A stretch of DNA of 64,000 nt, taken from contig NZ_CP012750.1 of assembly GCF_001302565.1 (NCBI RefSeq), positions 434,001 to 498,000 of the forward strand. The letters are read 5' to 3'. Under the pieces are notes generated by a model. It saw nothing but the letters and a program-made list of their open reading frames with translations, did no database searches and was not told where the DNA came from. Of the stretch, positions 1-8,254 are shown one piece after another (position 1 is the first letter of the stretch; each line of letters begins with the position of its first letter). A program made the translations under genes and the position numbers. The DNA comes from Glutamicibacter halophytocola (GTDB taxonomy: Bacteria > Actinomycetota > Actinomycetes > Actinomycetales > Micrococcaceae).

Positions 1-1239
1 GCCAGGATTCGGCGTTGCACCTATCGAAGCCGACGAATCGGCGGTCTGGTCAACGTCAAGTGCTGGAAGCTCGCCACCGCTCATCGCGTGGCGTTCCAAG
101 CGATCCAATCGTGCGGCAAAGGAAGACACCGAGTTCTCGGAACCCGGCAACATCAATCGGGCTGCTAGCAATTCCAAGTGCAAACGAGGAGAGGTGGCGC
201 CGGTCATCTCGCTCAGCGCCTTGTTGGTGACATCTGCCCATCGGGAAAGCTCGCCGGCGCCAACCAGGCCGGCCTGCAGGTGCAGGGCCTCTAACTGGTC
301 CTCGGGTACACCGCGAAGGATCTTTTCCAGGCCTTCGGGCATGGCCTTGGCAATGATCAGATCTCGGAAGCGTTCAAGAATATCTTCAACAAAGCGTCGT
401 GGATCCAAACCGGTCTGGATGATGCGGTCAATGGCGCCGAAGAGCCCGGCGCCGTCAGCTTCGTGAAGCGACAGGGTCACTTCATCCAAAAGGGTCGAAT
501 GGGTATAGCCCAGCAAGGCAATAGCGGTTTCGTAATCCAGCGTTCCTTCACGGGCACCAGCCATCAGCTGGTCAAGAACCGAGAGGGTATCGCGGACCGA
601 ACCGCCACCTGCACGGATAACCAAAGGAAGTACGCCCTCGGCTACCGCGACATGTTCGCGTTCGCACAAAACCTGCAGGTACGCCAACAAGGCCTCTGGC
701 GGAACCAGGCGGAAGGGGTAGTGGTGGGTACGGGAGCGAATGGTCCCGATAACCTTCTCGGGTTCGGTCGTTGCGAAGATGAACTTGATGTGCGCTGGTG
801 GCTCTTCAACGATTTTCAACAGGGCGTTGAAGCCTGCCGCGGTCACCATATGGGCCTCATCGATGATGAAGATCTTGTAGCGGTCGCGTGTCGGCGCGAA
901 AGTTGCCCGTTCGCGCAGGTCGCGGGCGTCGTCCACGCCACCGTGGCTGGCAGCGTCAATTTCGATAACATCCAGCGACCCCGGGCCGCCATTGGCCAGC
1001 TCAACACAGCTAGGGCAGGTGCCACAAGGTACCGGCGTTGGGCCCTGCTCGCAGTTCAGGCAACGTGCCAGAATTCGTGCGGAAGTCGTCTTGCCGCAAC
1101 CGCGTGGGCCGGAGAAGAGGTACGCGTGATTAACGCGGTTTTTCTCCAGAGCTGTCATCAGGGGAGCAGTAACGTGCTCTTGTCCGATGACGTCGGCAAA
1201 CGTATCGGGACGATACCTGCGATATAGCGCTGTACTCAC
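1..1239 (-). CDS. dnaX: DNA polymerase III subunit gamma/tau (3' end outside window)
   Basis: Clamp-loader ATPase that loads the beta sliding clamp during chromosome replication. The reading frame starts at a GTG (1239) giving VSTALYRRYRPDTF, the standard DnaX opening. Walker A GPRGCGKTT lies at about residues 44-52, a four-cysteine zinc module at C63/C72/C75/C78, and Walker B IFIIDEAHM follows with the EEPP segment typical of clamp-loader ATPases. The frame stays open to base 1, so the gene is cut by the window edge; at least 413 codons are present and the tau-specific C-terminus is missing. It starts 9 bp after the stop of the upstream glutamyl-Q synthetase gene, so the two are probably co-transcribed. 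Confidence 0.97.
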   Translation of the reverse strand, partial: MSTALYRRYRPDTFADVIGQEHVTAPLMTALEKNRVNHAYLFSGPRGCGKTTSARILARCLNCEQGPTPVPCGTCPSCVELANGGPGSLDVIEIDAASHGGVDDARDLRERATFAPTRDRYKIFIIDEAHMVTAAGFNALLKIVEEPPAHIKFIFATTEPEKVIGTIRSRTHHYPFRLVPPEALLAYLQVLCEREHVAVAEGVLPLVIRAGGGSVRDTLSVLDQLMAGAREGTLDYETAIALLGYTHSTLLDEVTLSLHEADGAGLFGAIDRIIQTGLDPRRFVEDILERFRDLIIAKAMPEGLEKILRGVPEDQLEALHLQAGLVGAGELSRWADVTNKALSEMTGATSPRLHLELLAARLMLPGSENSVSSFAARLDRLERHAMSGGELPALDVDQTADSSASIGATPNPG

Positions 1240-1248
1240 ACCGGTTCC

Positions 1249-2169
1249 CTATCGGTTGCGTGATGCCGGGGGCATCAGCTGTTGGACGATATTTTCAGGT
1301 TCTACGATCCACGGCTCACGGGGCAAGTTCACCGGATCGAAAGCTTCCAGGGCTGCCAGCAAACTCGTGCTGGGCAAGCCCAATGACTCTAGCAAAATCG
1401 CCACAACATCGGCTGGATGTACCCCATGTTCGGTGATCTCTTCGAGTGTTACAGCACCATCGCGCTTGGCTAGGCGCTGGCCCTTGGTATTCAGGGCGAG
1501 CGGGACGTGGGCGTACTCCGGGACGTCGTAGCCCAAGAGCGTTGCCAGATACCCCTGTCGTGGCGCGGAAGAGAGCAGATCATCGCCACGCACAACCTGA
1601 TCAATTCCGGAGAGCGCGTCATCGACCACGACGGCCAAATTGTAGGCAGGAGCACCATCATTTCGGACCAGGACAAAATCATCAACTACGCCGGCATAGC
1701 CGCCAGCCAGCTGGTCGTGAACCGAGAATTCAGTTACCTCGGCGCGCAGGCGCAAGGCGGCAGGACGGTCTTGTGACTTGGCTTCACGTTCGGCCGGGCT
1801 CAGGTTCCGGCAGGTACCCGGGTAGGCGCCGGGTGCTGCATGCGGCGCGCTGGCAGCTTCGGCGATGTCCTTGCGAGAGCAGAAGCAGGGGAACACCAAG
1901 TCCTGCTTTTTGAGCTGTTCTACGGCGTCGAAGTAAATTGGCAGGCGTTCGGATTGGCGCAAGAGTGAGCCGTCGAATTGCAGGCCCAAGGACTCCAGTT
2001 CGGAGATTTGGATCGCTTCGGCGCCGGAGCGGACCCGGTCAAGATCTTCAATGCGCAACAAGAAATCACGTTGCGTGGAACGAGCGAAGAGCCATGCTAG
2101 GACCGCCGTGCGCAAATTGCCGAGGTGGAGTGGCCCTGACGGGCTAGGGGCGAAACGGCCTGCGCCCAC
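1249..2169 (-). CDS. gluQ: Glutamyl-Q tRNA(Asp) synthetase
   Basis: Truncated GluRS paralogue that in characterised bacteria activates glutamate and attaches it to queuosine in position 34 of tRNA-Asp. The protein shows the class I HIGH-type motif PSPSGPLHLGN near the N-terminus, RIEDLD, and a KMSK-like KRDG late in the sequence; about 306 residues fits the short GluQ-RS form, which lacks the anticodon-binding domain of GluRS. I chose the GTG at 2169 because AGGGGAG lies 5 nt upstream and longer versions would run into the SRP RNA. The cysteine pair CFC at about residue 100 fits the zinc site. Its queuosine link ties it functionally to tgt and the precursor transporter further right. Confidence 0.9.
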   Translation of the reverse strand: MGAGRFAPSPSGPLHLGNLRTAVLAWLFARSTQRDFLLRIEDLDRVRSGAEAIQISELESLGLQFDGSLLRQSERLPIYFDAVEQLKKQDLVFPCFCSRKDIAEAASAPHAAPGAYPGTCRNLSPAEREAKSQDRPAALRLRAEVTEFSVHDQLAGGYAGVVDDFVLVRNDGAPAYNLAVVVDDALSGIDQVVRGDDLLSSAPRQGYLATLLGYDVPEYAHVPLALNTKGQRLAKRDGAVTLEEITEHGVHPADVVAILLESLGLPSTSLLAALEAFDPVNLPREPWIVEPENIVQQLMPPASRNR

Positions 2170-2202
2170 GTGGACTCCCCTTCGGCTTGCGTGAAAAAGT
2201 AA

Positions 2203-2292
2203 AGACCCCTCATGCACCTGCCAGAGCCCATCTACCCTTGCTACCTTCCGGTCCTGGGGGAGTTCAACAGGATGACACCACACGAGGGGTCA
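2203..2292 (-). ncRNA. ffs: Small bacterial SRP RNA (4.5S-like)
   Basis: On the minus strand the ends pair as GACCCCTCGTG with CATGAGGGGTC, and the apical part carries the conserved SRP domain IV signature AGGACCGGAAGGTAGCAAGG (about 2226-2245), the Ffh-binding region with a GGAA tetraloop. Total length is about 90 nt, the size of the small actinobacterial SRP RNA. A TAGTAT minus-10-like box lies at 2299-2304, about 7 nt before the 5' end. The gene sits just upstream of gluQ and dnaX. End points are estimated from the terminal helix. Confidence 0.93.
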
Positions 2293-2403
2293 CCAAAAAT
2301 ACTACCCGAGGGTGGTGCTTGGATAAAAATCGGGCAGCGTGCGCTTGCTCTCAGGCCCTGAATGTAAAACAAGAAACAGCGTGGCGAATCCGGGCGTGAA
2401 ACT

Positions 2404-3936
2404 TCATCCTGTTTCCCCGTCCACTGGTTCTAGCCATCCGAGTACCTTGCGCACCCTGTCATTGAGTTGAACTGTCGGCAGCATCGGCGTTTGCTCTTTT
2501 TCAAAGTCGAAATTCTGCACATTGGTGACACTGCCCGGAAGTTCGATGCACACCACGCCATGCGGGGAACGCCAGTTCACGGATCCATCGGCCAGGTAGG
2601 TGGCTTGCCACCCCAAGGCGTGTTTGAACATCTGATGCCGCTTGCACAAAAGGTGGGTGTTGGTCCGAGAGGTGTGCCCGCCGTTGGCCCAAGCATCAAT
2701 GTGGTCGATCTCAGAGGTCTCCGCTGGACGGTTGCAGCCGGGGAAGCGGCAACAAATGTCCCGGCTGCGCAGTAGATCGCGCAGTGCCTTGGATGGCCGG
2801 TATTTCTCACGGCCAACATCTATTACGGCACCAGACCACGGGTCGGTGAGTACCTTCATGAAAGATGGAGCATCCTTGGCAATGCGTAACGCGGTTCCGA
2901 TAGGTATGGGCCCGTAGCCTTCCAGATCGGCCAGAGCACGCTGGGGATCGGCCAGCATCTCTAGGGCAGGAATGGTCACCGCAACTCGTGCCTTGAGCGG
3001 AGTGCCCCCTCCAGCTGGCCATCCGTCAATGAGTGCATCACAGATGATGTCCAGGCGCCGTTGCTGTTCGGTGCGTTCATCTTCGGGATCATCGTGTTGC
3101 GAGGCATGCCAATTGACGGTGTTGATGATGCTCAACGTATTTTCGGCAGGCATGTACAGCTGGATCACCGACATCCCATTGGGTTCGTTCCAATAGGTGA
3201 CCTTTCGGTCTTCAGCACTTTTCTTGTGCCGTTCTTCAATAGGGCGAGGGTGAAGGCGCTCGTGGATCTTGCGAGCCCTGTGGGCAACGGCAGCATCCGA
3301 GGCGGTCCGGGCAATGGGCAACAGGGTTTGCTGCATATGCCGTACATCTTCCGGCTCAAGGTCCTGGGACTGTTTGACGATCTCTTGAGCCGTTCTGGTG
3401 GTGATCTCTCCGCGACTTAGCTCTTCAAGAGTTTCAGGACAAAGATGGCGCAAGCCTTCTGCGATGAATAATCGGTCTCGAACATTCGCCTCGGAGGCTC
3501 GCAGGGCCATGGAAGCCTCGGCTACAAACGAAGAACGAATGACCGCTTCTTCCGAAGGGCTGATGCCGTAGTACTGGGATGACTGTTCTTGAAGCCCGTC
3601 TGAAGGCGTCTGGATGAGTGGGTCTTGGCTGCCTTGGGCTGAGGACTCTTTCACCGCATGTTCATATGAGTCCGCCAATATTGCTGCTTCCGCAGCATCC
3701 AGCATGCTCCGTAGCCGGGACACGATTTTAAGCGTTCCCAGGCCTTGGCTGGTTGTGAGTGCAGGCAACCGGTCGTAGAGCTGTCGCGCCGTGGCGGCAA
3801 TCTGCGCAAAAAGGTTATCTTGATCCAAATTCGCGGCCCAAAGGCCAAAATCTCCCGGTGTGGTGCGTTGTCCAGGAGGGCCAATGTGCAGGCGCCGAGG
3901 ATCATCGCTGCTGTGAAATACCTCTCTTTTGCTCAT
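2404..3936 (-). CDS. DUF222 / HNH endonuclease domain protein
   Basis: A 510-residue protein of the large actinobacterial DUF222-HNH family, usually present in several copies per genome. The C-terminal quarter carries a zinc-bound HNH nuclease motif: CRFPGCNRP, then EIDHI, then NTHLLCKRH, with the expected cysteines and H/N/H residues. The N-terminal two thirds are alpha-helical, as in DUF222. The start MSKREVF at 3936 was preferred over the longer upstream extension, which is Pro/Leu-rich and reaches to within a few bases of the tRNA gene. The cellular role of this family is not settled; suggestions include mobile elements related to group II intron or 13E12 repeat proteins of mycobacteria. 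Confidence 0.85.
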   Translation of the reverse strand: MSKREVFHSSDDPRRLHIGPPGQRTTPGDFGLWAANLDQDNLFAQIAATARQLYDRLPALTTSQGLGTLKIVSRLRSMLDAAEAAILADSYEHAVKESSAQGSQDPLIQTPSDGLQEQSSQYYGISPSEEAVIRSSFVAEASMALRASEANVRDRLFIAEGLRHLCPETLEELSRGEITTRTAQEIVKQSQDLEPEDVRHMQQTLLPIARTASDAAVAHRARKIHERLHPRPIEERHKKSAEDRKVTYWNEPNGMSVIQLYMPAENTLSIINTVNWHASQHDDPEDERTEQQRRLDIICDALIDGWPAGGGTPLKARVAVTIPALEMLADPQRALADLEGYGPIPIGTALRIAKDAPSFMKVLTDPWSGAVIDVGREKYRPSKALRDLLRSRDICCRFPGCNRPAETSEIDHIDAWANGGHTSRTNTHLLCKRHQMFKHALGWQATYLADGSVNWRSPHGVVCIELPGSVTNVQNFDFEKEQTPMLPTVQLNDRVRKVLGWLEPVDGETG

Positions 3937-4124
3937 GAATAGCAGTATCGTGGCCCATTTGAGGGGCGGAGCCGGAAAGTTGCGGGGTGGGTATAACCTC
4001 TGAAAACACTGGATTTCAGGGGAGGATGGCTTTAGTAGCGGTGCGGGAAACGGCAAGAGAACTCTCGATTCGTGATTGAGCGAGAATTTAGATATGCTGG
4101 ATCCTGCTCCTCGGAGCAAACTGA

Positions 4125-4212
4125 GGAGGATTCGCCTAGCGGCCTATGGCGCACGCCTGGAACGCGTGTTGGGTTAACGCCCTCAGGGGTTCAAATCCCC
4201 TATCCTCCGCCA
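4125..4212 (+). tRNA. tRNA-Ser (anticodon GGA)
   Basis: Acceptor arms GGAGGAT and ATCCTCC pair at the ends, with discriminator G and an encoded CCA at 4210-4212. The anticodon stem CACGC/GCGTG encloses the loop CTGGAAC, anticodon GGA, reading UCC and UCU serine codons. A long variable arm of class II type follows and the T arm is AGGGG-TTCAAAT-CCCCT. Total 88 nt. Confidence 0.97.
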
Positions 4213-4217
4213 ATTTT

Positions 4218-4265
4218 AATGCCTTGGTTCATCATGGAAATGATGAACCAAGGCATTATTTTTTT
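4218..4265 (+). terminator. Rho-independent terminator of tRNA-Ser
   Basis: A perfect 18-bp stem (4218-4235 with 4240-4257) around a GGAA loop is followed by ATTTTTTTT. It sits 6 bp after the tRNA CCA end. Confidence 0.93.
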
Positions 4266-4341
4266 GCCTTCTGAGTTCGGGGGAATATTTCCCGGTATGA
4301 TCCGAATCAAGTGACGACCAAATTTTTGACGAGGCAAGACC

Positions 4342-4707
4342 ATGGCAAGTGTATTGAGCGAGATTTCGGTGGATTGCGCAAATCCAATGCTCCTAGCTCG
4401 TTTCTGGTGCGAAGTGCTGGACTACGCGGTACGAGAAGAAGAAGTCGGATTAGTCAGCATTGGTCCGCAGAATGACGGCGGCGCATCCGTTGTTCTGACC
4501 TTCGCCCAGGTTCCGGAGCAGAAATCGATCAAAAACAGGCTGCACCTCGATGTCCGGCCACGCGGAACTGGGCAGCAGCAAGAAGTCGACCGCTTGCTGT
4601 CCTTGGGGGCCGCATACGCAGACGTCGGACAGGAAGATGACGTGACGTGGGTGGTTCTTGCCGATCCTGAAGGCAACGAGTTTTGTGTCCTCGCTGGCAG
4701 CGAGTGA
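4342..4707 (+). CDS. VOC superfamily (glyoxalase/bleomycin-resistance-like) protein
   Basis: A 121-residue single-domain protein with the beta-alpha-beta-beta-beta pattern of vicinal oxygen chelate folds. It has SEISVDCANPMLLARFWCEVLDY at the start, LHLDVRP in the middle and VVLADPEGNEFCVL at the end, the usual VOC landmarks that carry the possible metal ligands (H, D, E). Members bind or modify small molecules as dimers; the ligand cannot be told from sequence. It stands alone between two terminators, so it is probably monocistronic. Confidence 0.8.
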   Translation: MASVLSEISVDCANPMLLARFWCEVLDYAVREEEVGLVSIGPQNDGGASVVLTFAQVPEQKSIKNRLHLDVRPRGTGQQQEVDRLLSLGAAYADVGQEDDVTWVVLADPEGNEFCVLAGSE

Positions 4708-4720
4708 GCCGATAAAAACA

Positions 4721-4781
4721 AGAAAGACCTGTTGGCCTCGACTCGAAGAATAATTTCGAGCCGGGACCTGCAGGTCTTTCT
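4721..4781. terminator. Bidirectional terminator between convergent genes
   Basis: AGAAAGACCTG (4721) pairs with CAGGTCTTTCT ending at 4781, and a second internal hairpin (CTCGAA/TTCGAG) sits in the loop. A-rich and T-rich ends on the two sides suit use by both the VOC gene and the oxygenase gene. Confidence 0.75.
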
Positions 4782-4815
4782 AGTTCGCGTCCTCGCGTGG
4801 AGGGAGCAGTTCGAG

Positions 4816-5856
4816 CTATGCGCTCTTCTTGGCCTTGACGACTTCTGGGTAGTGGATTGCAGCGGTCTGCGGGTGAGCGCGCAACCAGCCCTTGAGTACA
4901 TTGGCGCCGTACGAAGCCAGCATTGGATTCTCCGGGTCATCTGAGACGCCACGGGCTTGGGCAGCCAGCTCTGCGGGCAGCTCGACCTTGTCGATGACCG
5001 CGTCGAGCCGTGGCGAGTAGAAGAACGGCACGGAGTAGCGGTCAACGCCAGCAGGTGGAGCGATCACGCGGTGAATGGTGGCCATCAGGTAACCATCGGT
5101 GGCGACCTCCAGCATTTCGCCGAGGTTGACGACCAGCGCGCCCGGAGTTGGTGGAACCTCAATCCACTCTTCCTGGCCGTATGGCTGGACCTGCAGCCCG
5201 CCGACCTGGTCCTGCAGCAACAGGGTTACAAAGCCGTAGTCGGCGTGCAGGCCAACACCTTGGTTGCCCGACTCGGGAACGACATCGCCGGATACGTAGT
5301 GAACCAGCTTGCCCATCCACGAAGGGGTGTTGGCAAAAGGCTCATCGAAGTGGTCTTCGGGCAGTCCCAGGCCCACGGCAATGGCTGAAAGCAGCTCATG
5401 TCCAGTCTTGTTCATCAGCTCGGCCCAAGCCATGGCACGGTCTTCGAGCTGTGGGAAATCTTCTGGGAACTGGTTAGGTCCCTGCAGGTTCAGGTAGGGC
5501 TTGTCGGCTGGCACTACAGCGAGGGTTTCACGCTCGGGTCCGTAGTCGATCTGCTCGCGGGCGTCGGCGCGGCCGCGGGTGATCTCGGTGCCCATGCGGG
5601 TGTAGCCGCGGAACTGGGCGCTATTGCGGTTGTCGAGCTTAATCTTTTGCTCGACTGGCTTGTTGAAGAACTCGGCGATGGTGTCCAGCAGCTCTTGGTC
5701 TTGGCCTTCTTGGGAGCTGTAGCCAACGATTTGGAAGAATCCAACACGATGGGCCGCGTCACGAAGTGCAGCGACGAAATCTTCGTTGAAGGTGCCGTCT
5801 GCGTTGCGCGAGGTAGAAATGTCGAGGACTGGGATCTCGGTGACTACGTTTTTCAT
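4816..5856 (-). CDS. Isopenicillin N synthase-family 2-oxoglutarate/Fe(II) dioxygenase
   Basis: A cytosolic non-heme iron oxygenase of about 346 residues with the N-terminal DIOX_N region (IPVLDIS opening, then ADAREQIDYGPE) and the C-terminal 2OG-FeII jelly roll. Iron ligands are visible as HAD in LHADYGFVTLLLQD and the distal histidine in TIHRVI; RYSVPFF supplies the R-x-S pair for the 2-oxoglutarate carboxylate. The family includes oxidases of amino acids, plant hormones and antibiotics, so the substrate is unknown. Start taken at MKNVV (5856); an in-frame GTG lies 15 bp further up. It is flanked by a terminator and a 550-bp gap, so it is monocistronic. Confidence 0.85.
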   Translation of the reverse strand: MKNVVTEIPVLDISTSRNADGTFNEDFVAALRDAAHRVGFFQIVGYSSQEGQDQELLDTIAEFFNKPVEQKIKLDNRNSAQFRGYTRMGTEITRGRADAREQIDYGPERETLAVVPADKPYLNLQGPNQFPEDFPQLEDRAMAWAELMNKTGHELLSAIAVGLGLPEDHFDEPFANTPSWMGKLVHYVSGDVVPESGNQGVGLHADYGFVTLLLQDQVGGLQVQPYGQEEWIEVPPTPGALVVNLGEMLEVATDGYLMATIHRVIAPPAGVDRYSVPFFYSPRLDAVIDKVELPAELAAQARGVSDDPENPMLASYGANVLKGWLRAHPQTAAIHYPEVVKAKKSA

Positions 5857-6411
5857 ATCCCCAGAGTGCACCTTATGAAGGGATTGTTACCAGCCTAAGT
5901 TACGCCCGGTTCCTCCAAGTTTCTCGCGATGTCACAATCCTTGCGAAGAAATAAAATGAGGTCCATAATTCGGTTTTCCGCCATTGGCGAGGAATCTGAA
6001 TCATCCGAGACGGGTACCTGCCAGCGCTCAAAAAGGAGCAACTATCCCAGCGCGTATACAGCATACGATGCAGGTCCTTGGGCTGTGCAAGAATGACGTG
6101 ACGCTGGACGCTCGTAACTGGACGCAGCCGTGGCTGACGTCGTGCAACGGCCATTTGGCTCGGTGATTGTTACCCGAGGTTCACGGTGGCAGGCCCATCC
6201 AATGCCAGGACTGCCCGCGTTATTGGAATGTGGAACGGCAGGAGCTTTCCGGCGGCTCTGCAACAATGGCCCAGTGGTGGCCCGTGGGTTCATATGCGGC
6301 CGCTGGGTTCAACCGCCAACCAGGCCTGGCGGCAATTACTTGTCCAAGCGCGCACTGGCCGTGCAGCAGGTAATTCCAGCGATCTGAATACTCGGAGCTT
6401 ATGCTTGAAAG
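5857..6411. other. 555-bp stretch without a convincing gene
   Basis: All three forward frames stay open for 60-85 codons in the interval 6130-6434, and the reverse strand also has open stretches, so frame openness gives no preference. The most protein-like reading is a 68-codon frame from a TTG at 6167 to 6373 with a CxxC pair (CQDC) and two further cysteines, but it has no good ribosome-binding site and I recognise no family. The left part should hold the oxygenase promoter. Confidence 0.4.
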
Positions 6412-6723
6412 GTGATATTTCGAGCAGTAGGTGACGGCCGGCCATACCCGGCGCATGGGCTGGTCTCCTCTCGCGACTGGAGCGAATTGCCCCCGCAACA
6501 GGTGAAGCTGGATCAGCTGGTTACGACCAAATCCACTCTTGATCTGGAAGCACTGCTCTCAGAAGATTCCACATTCTACGGTGACCTGTTCCCTCACGTC
6601 GTTCGATATGACGGCGTTTTGTATCTAGAAGACGGTGTGCACCGTGCATTACGTTCTGCGCTTCATCATCGCTCTGTAATACATGCGCGGATATTGGATT
6701 TGGACGACGATTCGATAAGCTAA
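6412..6723 (+). CDS. Small conserved protein, ParB-like; VapB-antitoxin label in relatives
   Basis: A 103-residue protein starting at GTG with a purine-rich GAAAG just upstream. The middle (LDQLVTTKSTLDLEAL, then VVRYDGVLYLEDGVHRALRSAL) resembles the ParB/sulfiredoxin-type fold, in which a short substrate-binding loop holds D-G-x-H-R. From memory, similar actinobacterial proteins next to LytR_C genes are sometimes labelled VapB family antitoxins by automatic pipelines, but no toxin gene follows here and no ribbon-helix-helix or AbrB motif is visible, so I doubt that label. The next gene, the LytR_C protein, starts 72 bp downstream on the same strand, which suggests joint expression. Confidence 0.7.
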   Translation: MIFRAVGDGRPYPAHGLVSSRDWSELPPQQVKLDQLVTTKSTLDLEALLSEDSTFYGDLFPHVVRYDGVLYLEDGVHRALRSALHHRSVIHARILDLDDDSIS

Positions 6724-6795
6724 CTGCCACGAGGATGACGAGGTGGTTCTCCTCAGCTAGTCGTAGCCACAGACTACCCGGAGCTAGGTGGGAAG

Positions 6796-7422
6796 ATGCG
6801 TGAACGCGAAGACCCGGGCGAATGGCACGGGGCGCATATTGTTGATGAGCAAGACCTGAGCTTCAGCTCGGATCGCAAGGCCAAGAAGCGTGCGCGCAGA
6901 CGGCAAAATGCGGTGTTTTCCGTGATGGCAGTTCTTGTCATCGCCGTAACCGTGGGCGCACTGCTCATCGTTACCGGAAACTGGAATCCGGGAGCAGAAG
7001 CTACGACTGAAGAAACCGCAGAGCCGGCTCCGGCAAAAATTGAGAACGTGAAATGCCCAGAGGTGGACTTCTCATACCAGGACCCGCAGAGCTTCAGGAT
7101 CCGGGTGCTTAATACGACGAATATTTCCGGGCTCGCCGGAGATACCGCAAAGTCGCTGGAAGAACGCGGTTTTAAGATCTCGTCGTTGACCTCTGGCTGG
7201 ACTTCGCTTTCTGGCACGATCGGCGCTGTCATTGCCGGGCCAGACGGCTACGCCCAGGCATTCACCGTCCAACGCCAGGTACCCGGATCGGTGTTCATCT
7301 TCGACCCGGAAAAGTGGGGTTCGACGGTAGACCTGGCGGTCGGCGAGAAATTCGAGGGCCTGCAAAAGGACCGCAAGCTGGATAGGTCCGCCGGCAAGCT
7401 GGTGTGCGCGCCGGCGGACTAG
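6796..7422 (+). CDS. LytR C-terminal domain protein, membrane-anchored
   Basis: A 208-residue protein with a basic cytoplasmic N-terminus (KAKKRARRRQN), one transmembrane segment at about residues 41-62, and an extracytoplasmic LytR_C domain (RIRVLNTTNISGLAGDTAKSLEERGF) at residues 98-185. LytR_C domains accompany LytR-CpsA-Psr enzymes that attach glycopolymers to peptidoglycan, and this stand-alone form lacks the catalytic LCP domain. It may serve as an accessory cell-envelope factor. It follows the ParB-like small gene in the same direction. Confidence 0.82.
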   Translation: MREREDPGEWHGAHIVDEQDLSFSSDRKAKKRARRRQNAVFSVMAVLVIAVTVGALLIVTGNWNPGAEATTEETAEPAPAKIENVKCPEVDFSYQDPQSFRIRVLNTTNISGLAGDTAKSLEERGFKISSLTSGWTSLSGTIGAVIAGPDGYAQAFTVQRQVPGSVFIFDPEKWGSTVDLAVGEKFEGLQKDRKLDRSAGKLVCAPAD

Positions 7423-7441
7423 CCAGGCTGGAAGCCCGGAC

Positions 7442-8131
7442 CTACTGGGCCTGTACGTTCTCCGCGTAGACCTGGGTCAATGCGTTGGAGAAGACCTCAG
7501 CCGGTTGTGCACCGGAAATACCGTACTTTCCGTCGAGCACGAAGAATGGAACACCGCTAATGCCAAGCTGCTGGGCCTGTGAAATATCGGCGTTGACTTC
7601 CTCGGCATAAGCACCGGCTTCGATCTGCGCACCCAGCTCTTGGGCATCAAGTCCCAACGATCCAGCCAGCTCCAGCAGGGTTTGAACATTCCCGGTGTCC
7701 AGCCCCTTTTCAAAGTGCGCCGACAGCAGCAATTCCTTCATCTCGTTGCCGGCTCCGTGCTGCTTTGCGTACTCCAGAACACGCAAGGCGGTAAAGGAAT
7801 TGGCTACCTTGAGATTCTCGAAGTCGTAGGCCAGGCCTTCTTCTGCAGCCTGGGCGGTTACATGCTGCAGCATCTGCTGGACCTGCGACTGATCCAGCCC
7901 CTTCATCTTCGACAGGTATTCTGCTTCGCTGCCGTCATAGTTATCGGGCAAGGATGGGTCCAGCTGGTAGGCATGCCAGTACACGTCGACGTTCTGCGAA
8001 TATTCAAAAGATTCAACGCCCTGCTCAAAGCGGCGCTTGCCAATGAAGCACCAGGGGCAGGCGATATCGGAGAAGATGTCGACGCGTAGGCGCTTGGACT
8101 CGGCAGGCTGTTCGCCAATAATTTCACTCAT
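7442..8131 (-). CDS. DsbA-family oxidoreductase (FrnE-like)
   Basis: A 229-residue thioredoxin-fold protein. The active site CPWCFIGKRRFE near residue 22 and the C-terminal GISGVPFFVLDGKYGISGAQP loop with the cis-proline are typical of the FrnE/DSBA-like polyketide-associated subgroup. No signal peptide is seen, so it acts in the cytosol, probably in disulfide reduction or isomerisation under oxidative stress. The start MSEIIGE at 8131 is preferred; the longer frame adds 37 residues with no domain content. It faces the LytR_C gene tail to tail with only 19 bp between stops. Confidence 0.87.
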   Translation of the reverse strand: MSEIIGEQPAESKRLRVDIFSDIACPWCFIGKRRFEQGVESFEYSQNVDVYWHAYQLDPSLPDNYDGSEAEYLSKMKGLDQSQVQQMLQHVTAQAAEEGLAYDFENLKVANSFTALRVLEYAKQHGAGNEMKELLLSAHFEKGLDTGNVQTLLELAGSLGLDAQELGAQIEAGAYAEEVNADISQAQQLGISGVPFFVLDGKYGISGAQPAEVFSNALTQVYAENVQAQ

Positions 8132-8254
8132 ACTTGAGCTAACAACTTTGTACTGAAATGCATTCCGCAACCCCAGCGAACCGGCCACTTCCAATCGCTG
8201 GAATACTGGGAACGACACAACGGCGTCCGGGGAAGCGGGCATCTACAGAAAGCG

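Noticed and set aside
463..1227. Forward frame of 254 codons at the left edge
   Set aside because: It is antisense to dnaX, whose Walker and zinc motifs are clear on the minus strand.
2404..3936. Mobile intron or homing endonuclease
   Set aside because: The HNH motif is in the DUF222 family form, common as chromosomal genes in Actinobacteria, and no intron or element borders are seen.
4125..4265. Attachment site for a genomic island at tRNA-Ser
   Set aside because: No integrase gene and no repeat of the tRNA 3' end were seen downstream within the window; neighbours look like core genes.
6412..6723. Complete VapBC toxin-antitoxin locus
   Set aside because: No PIN-domain or other toxin gene is next to it, and the following gene is a LytR_C membrane protein.
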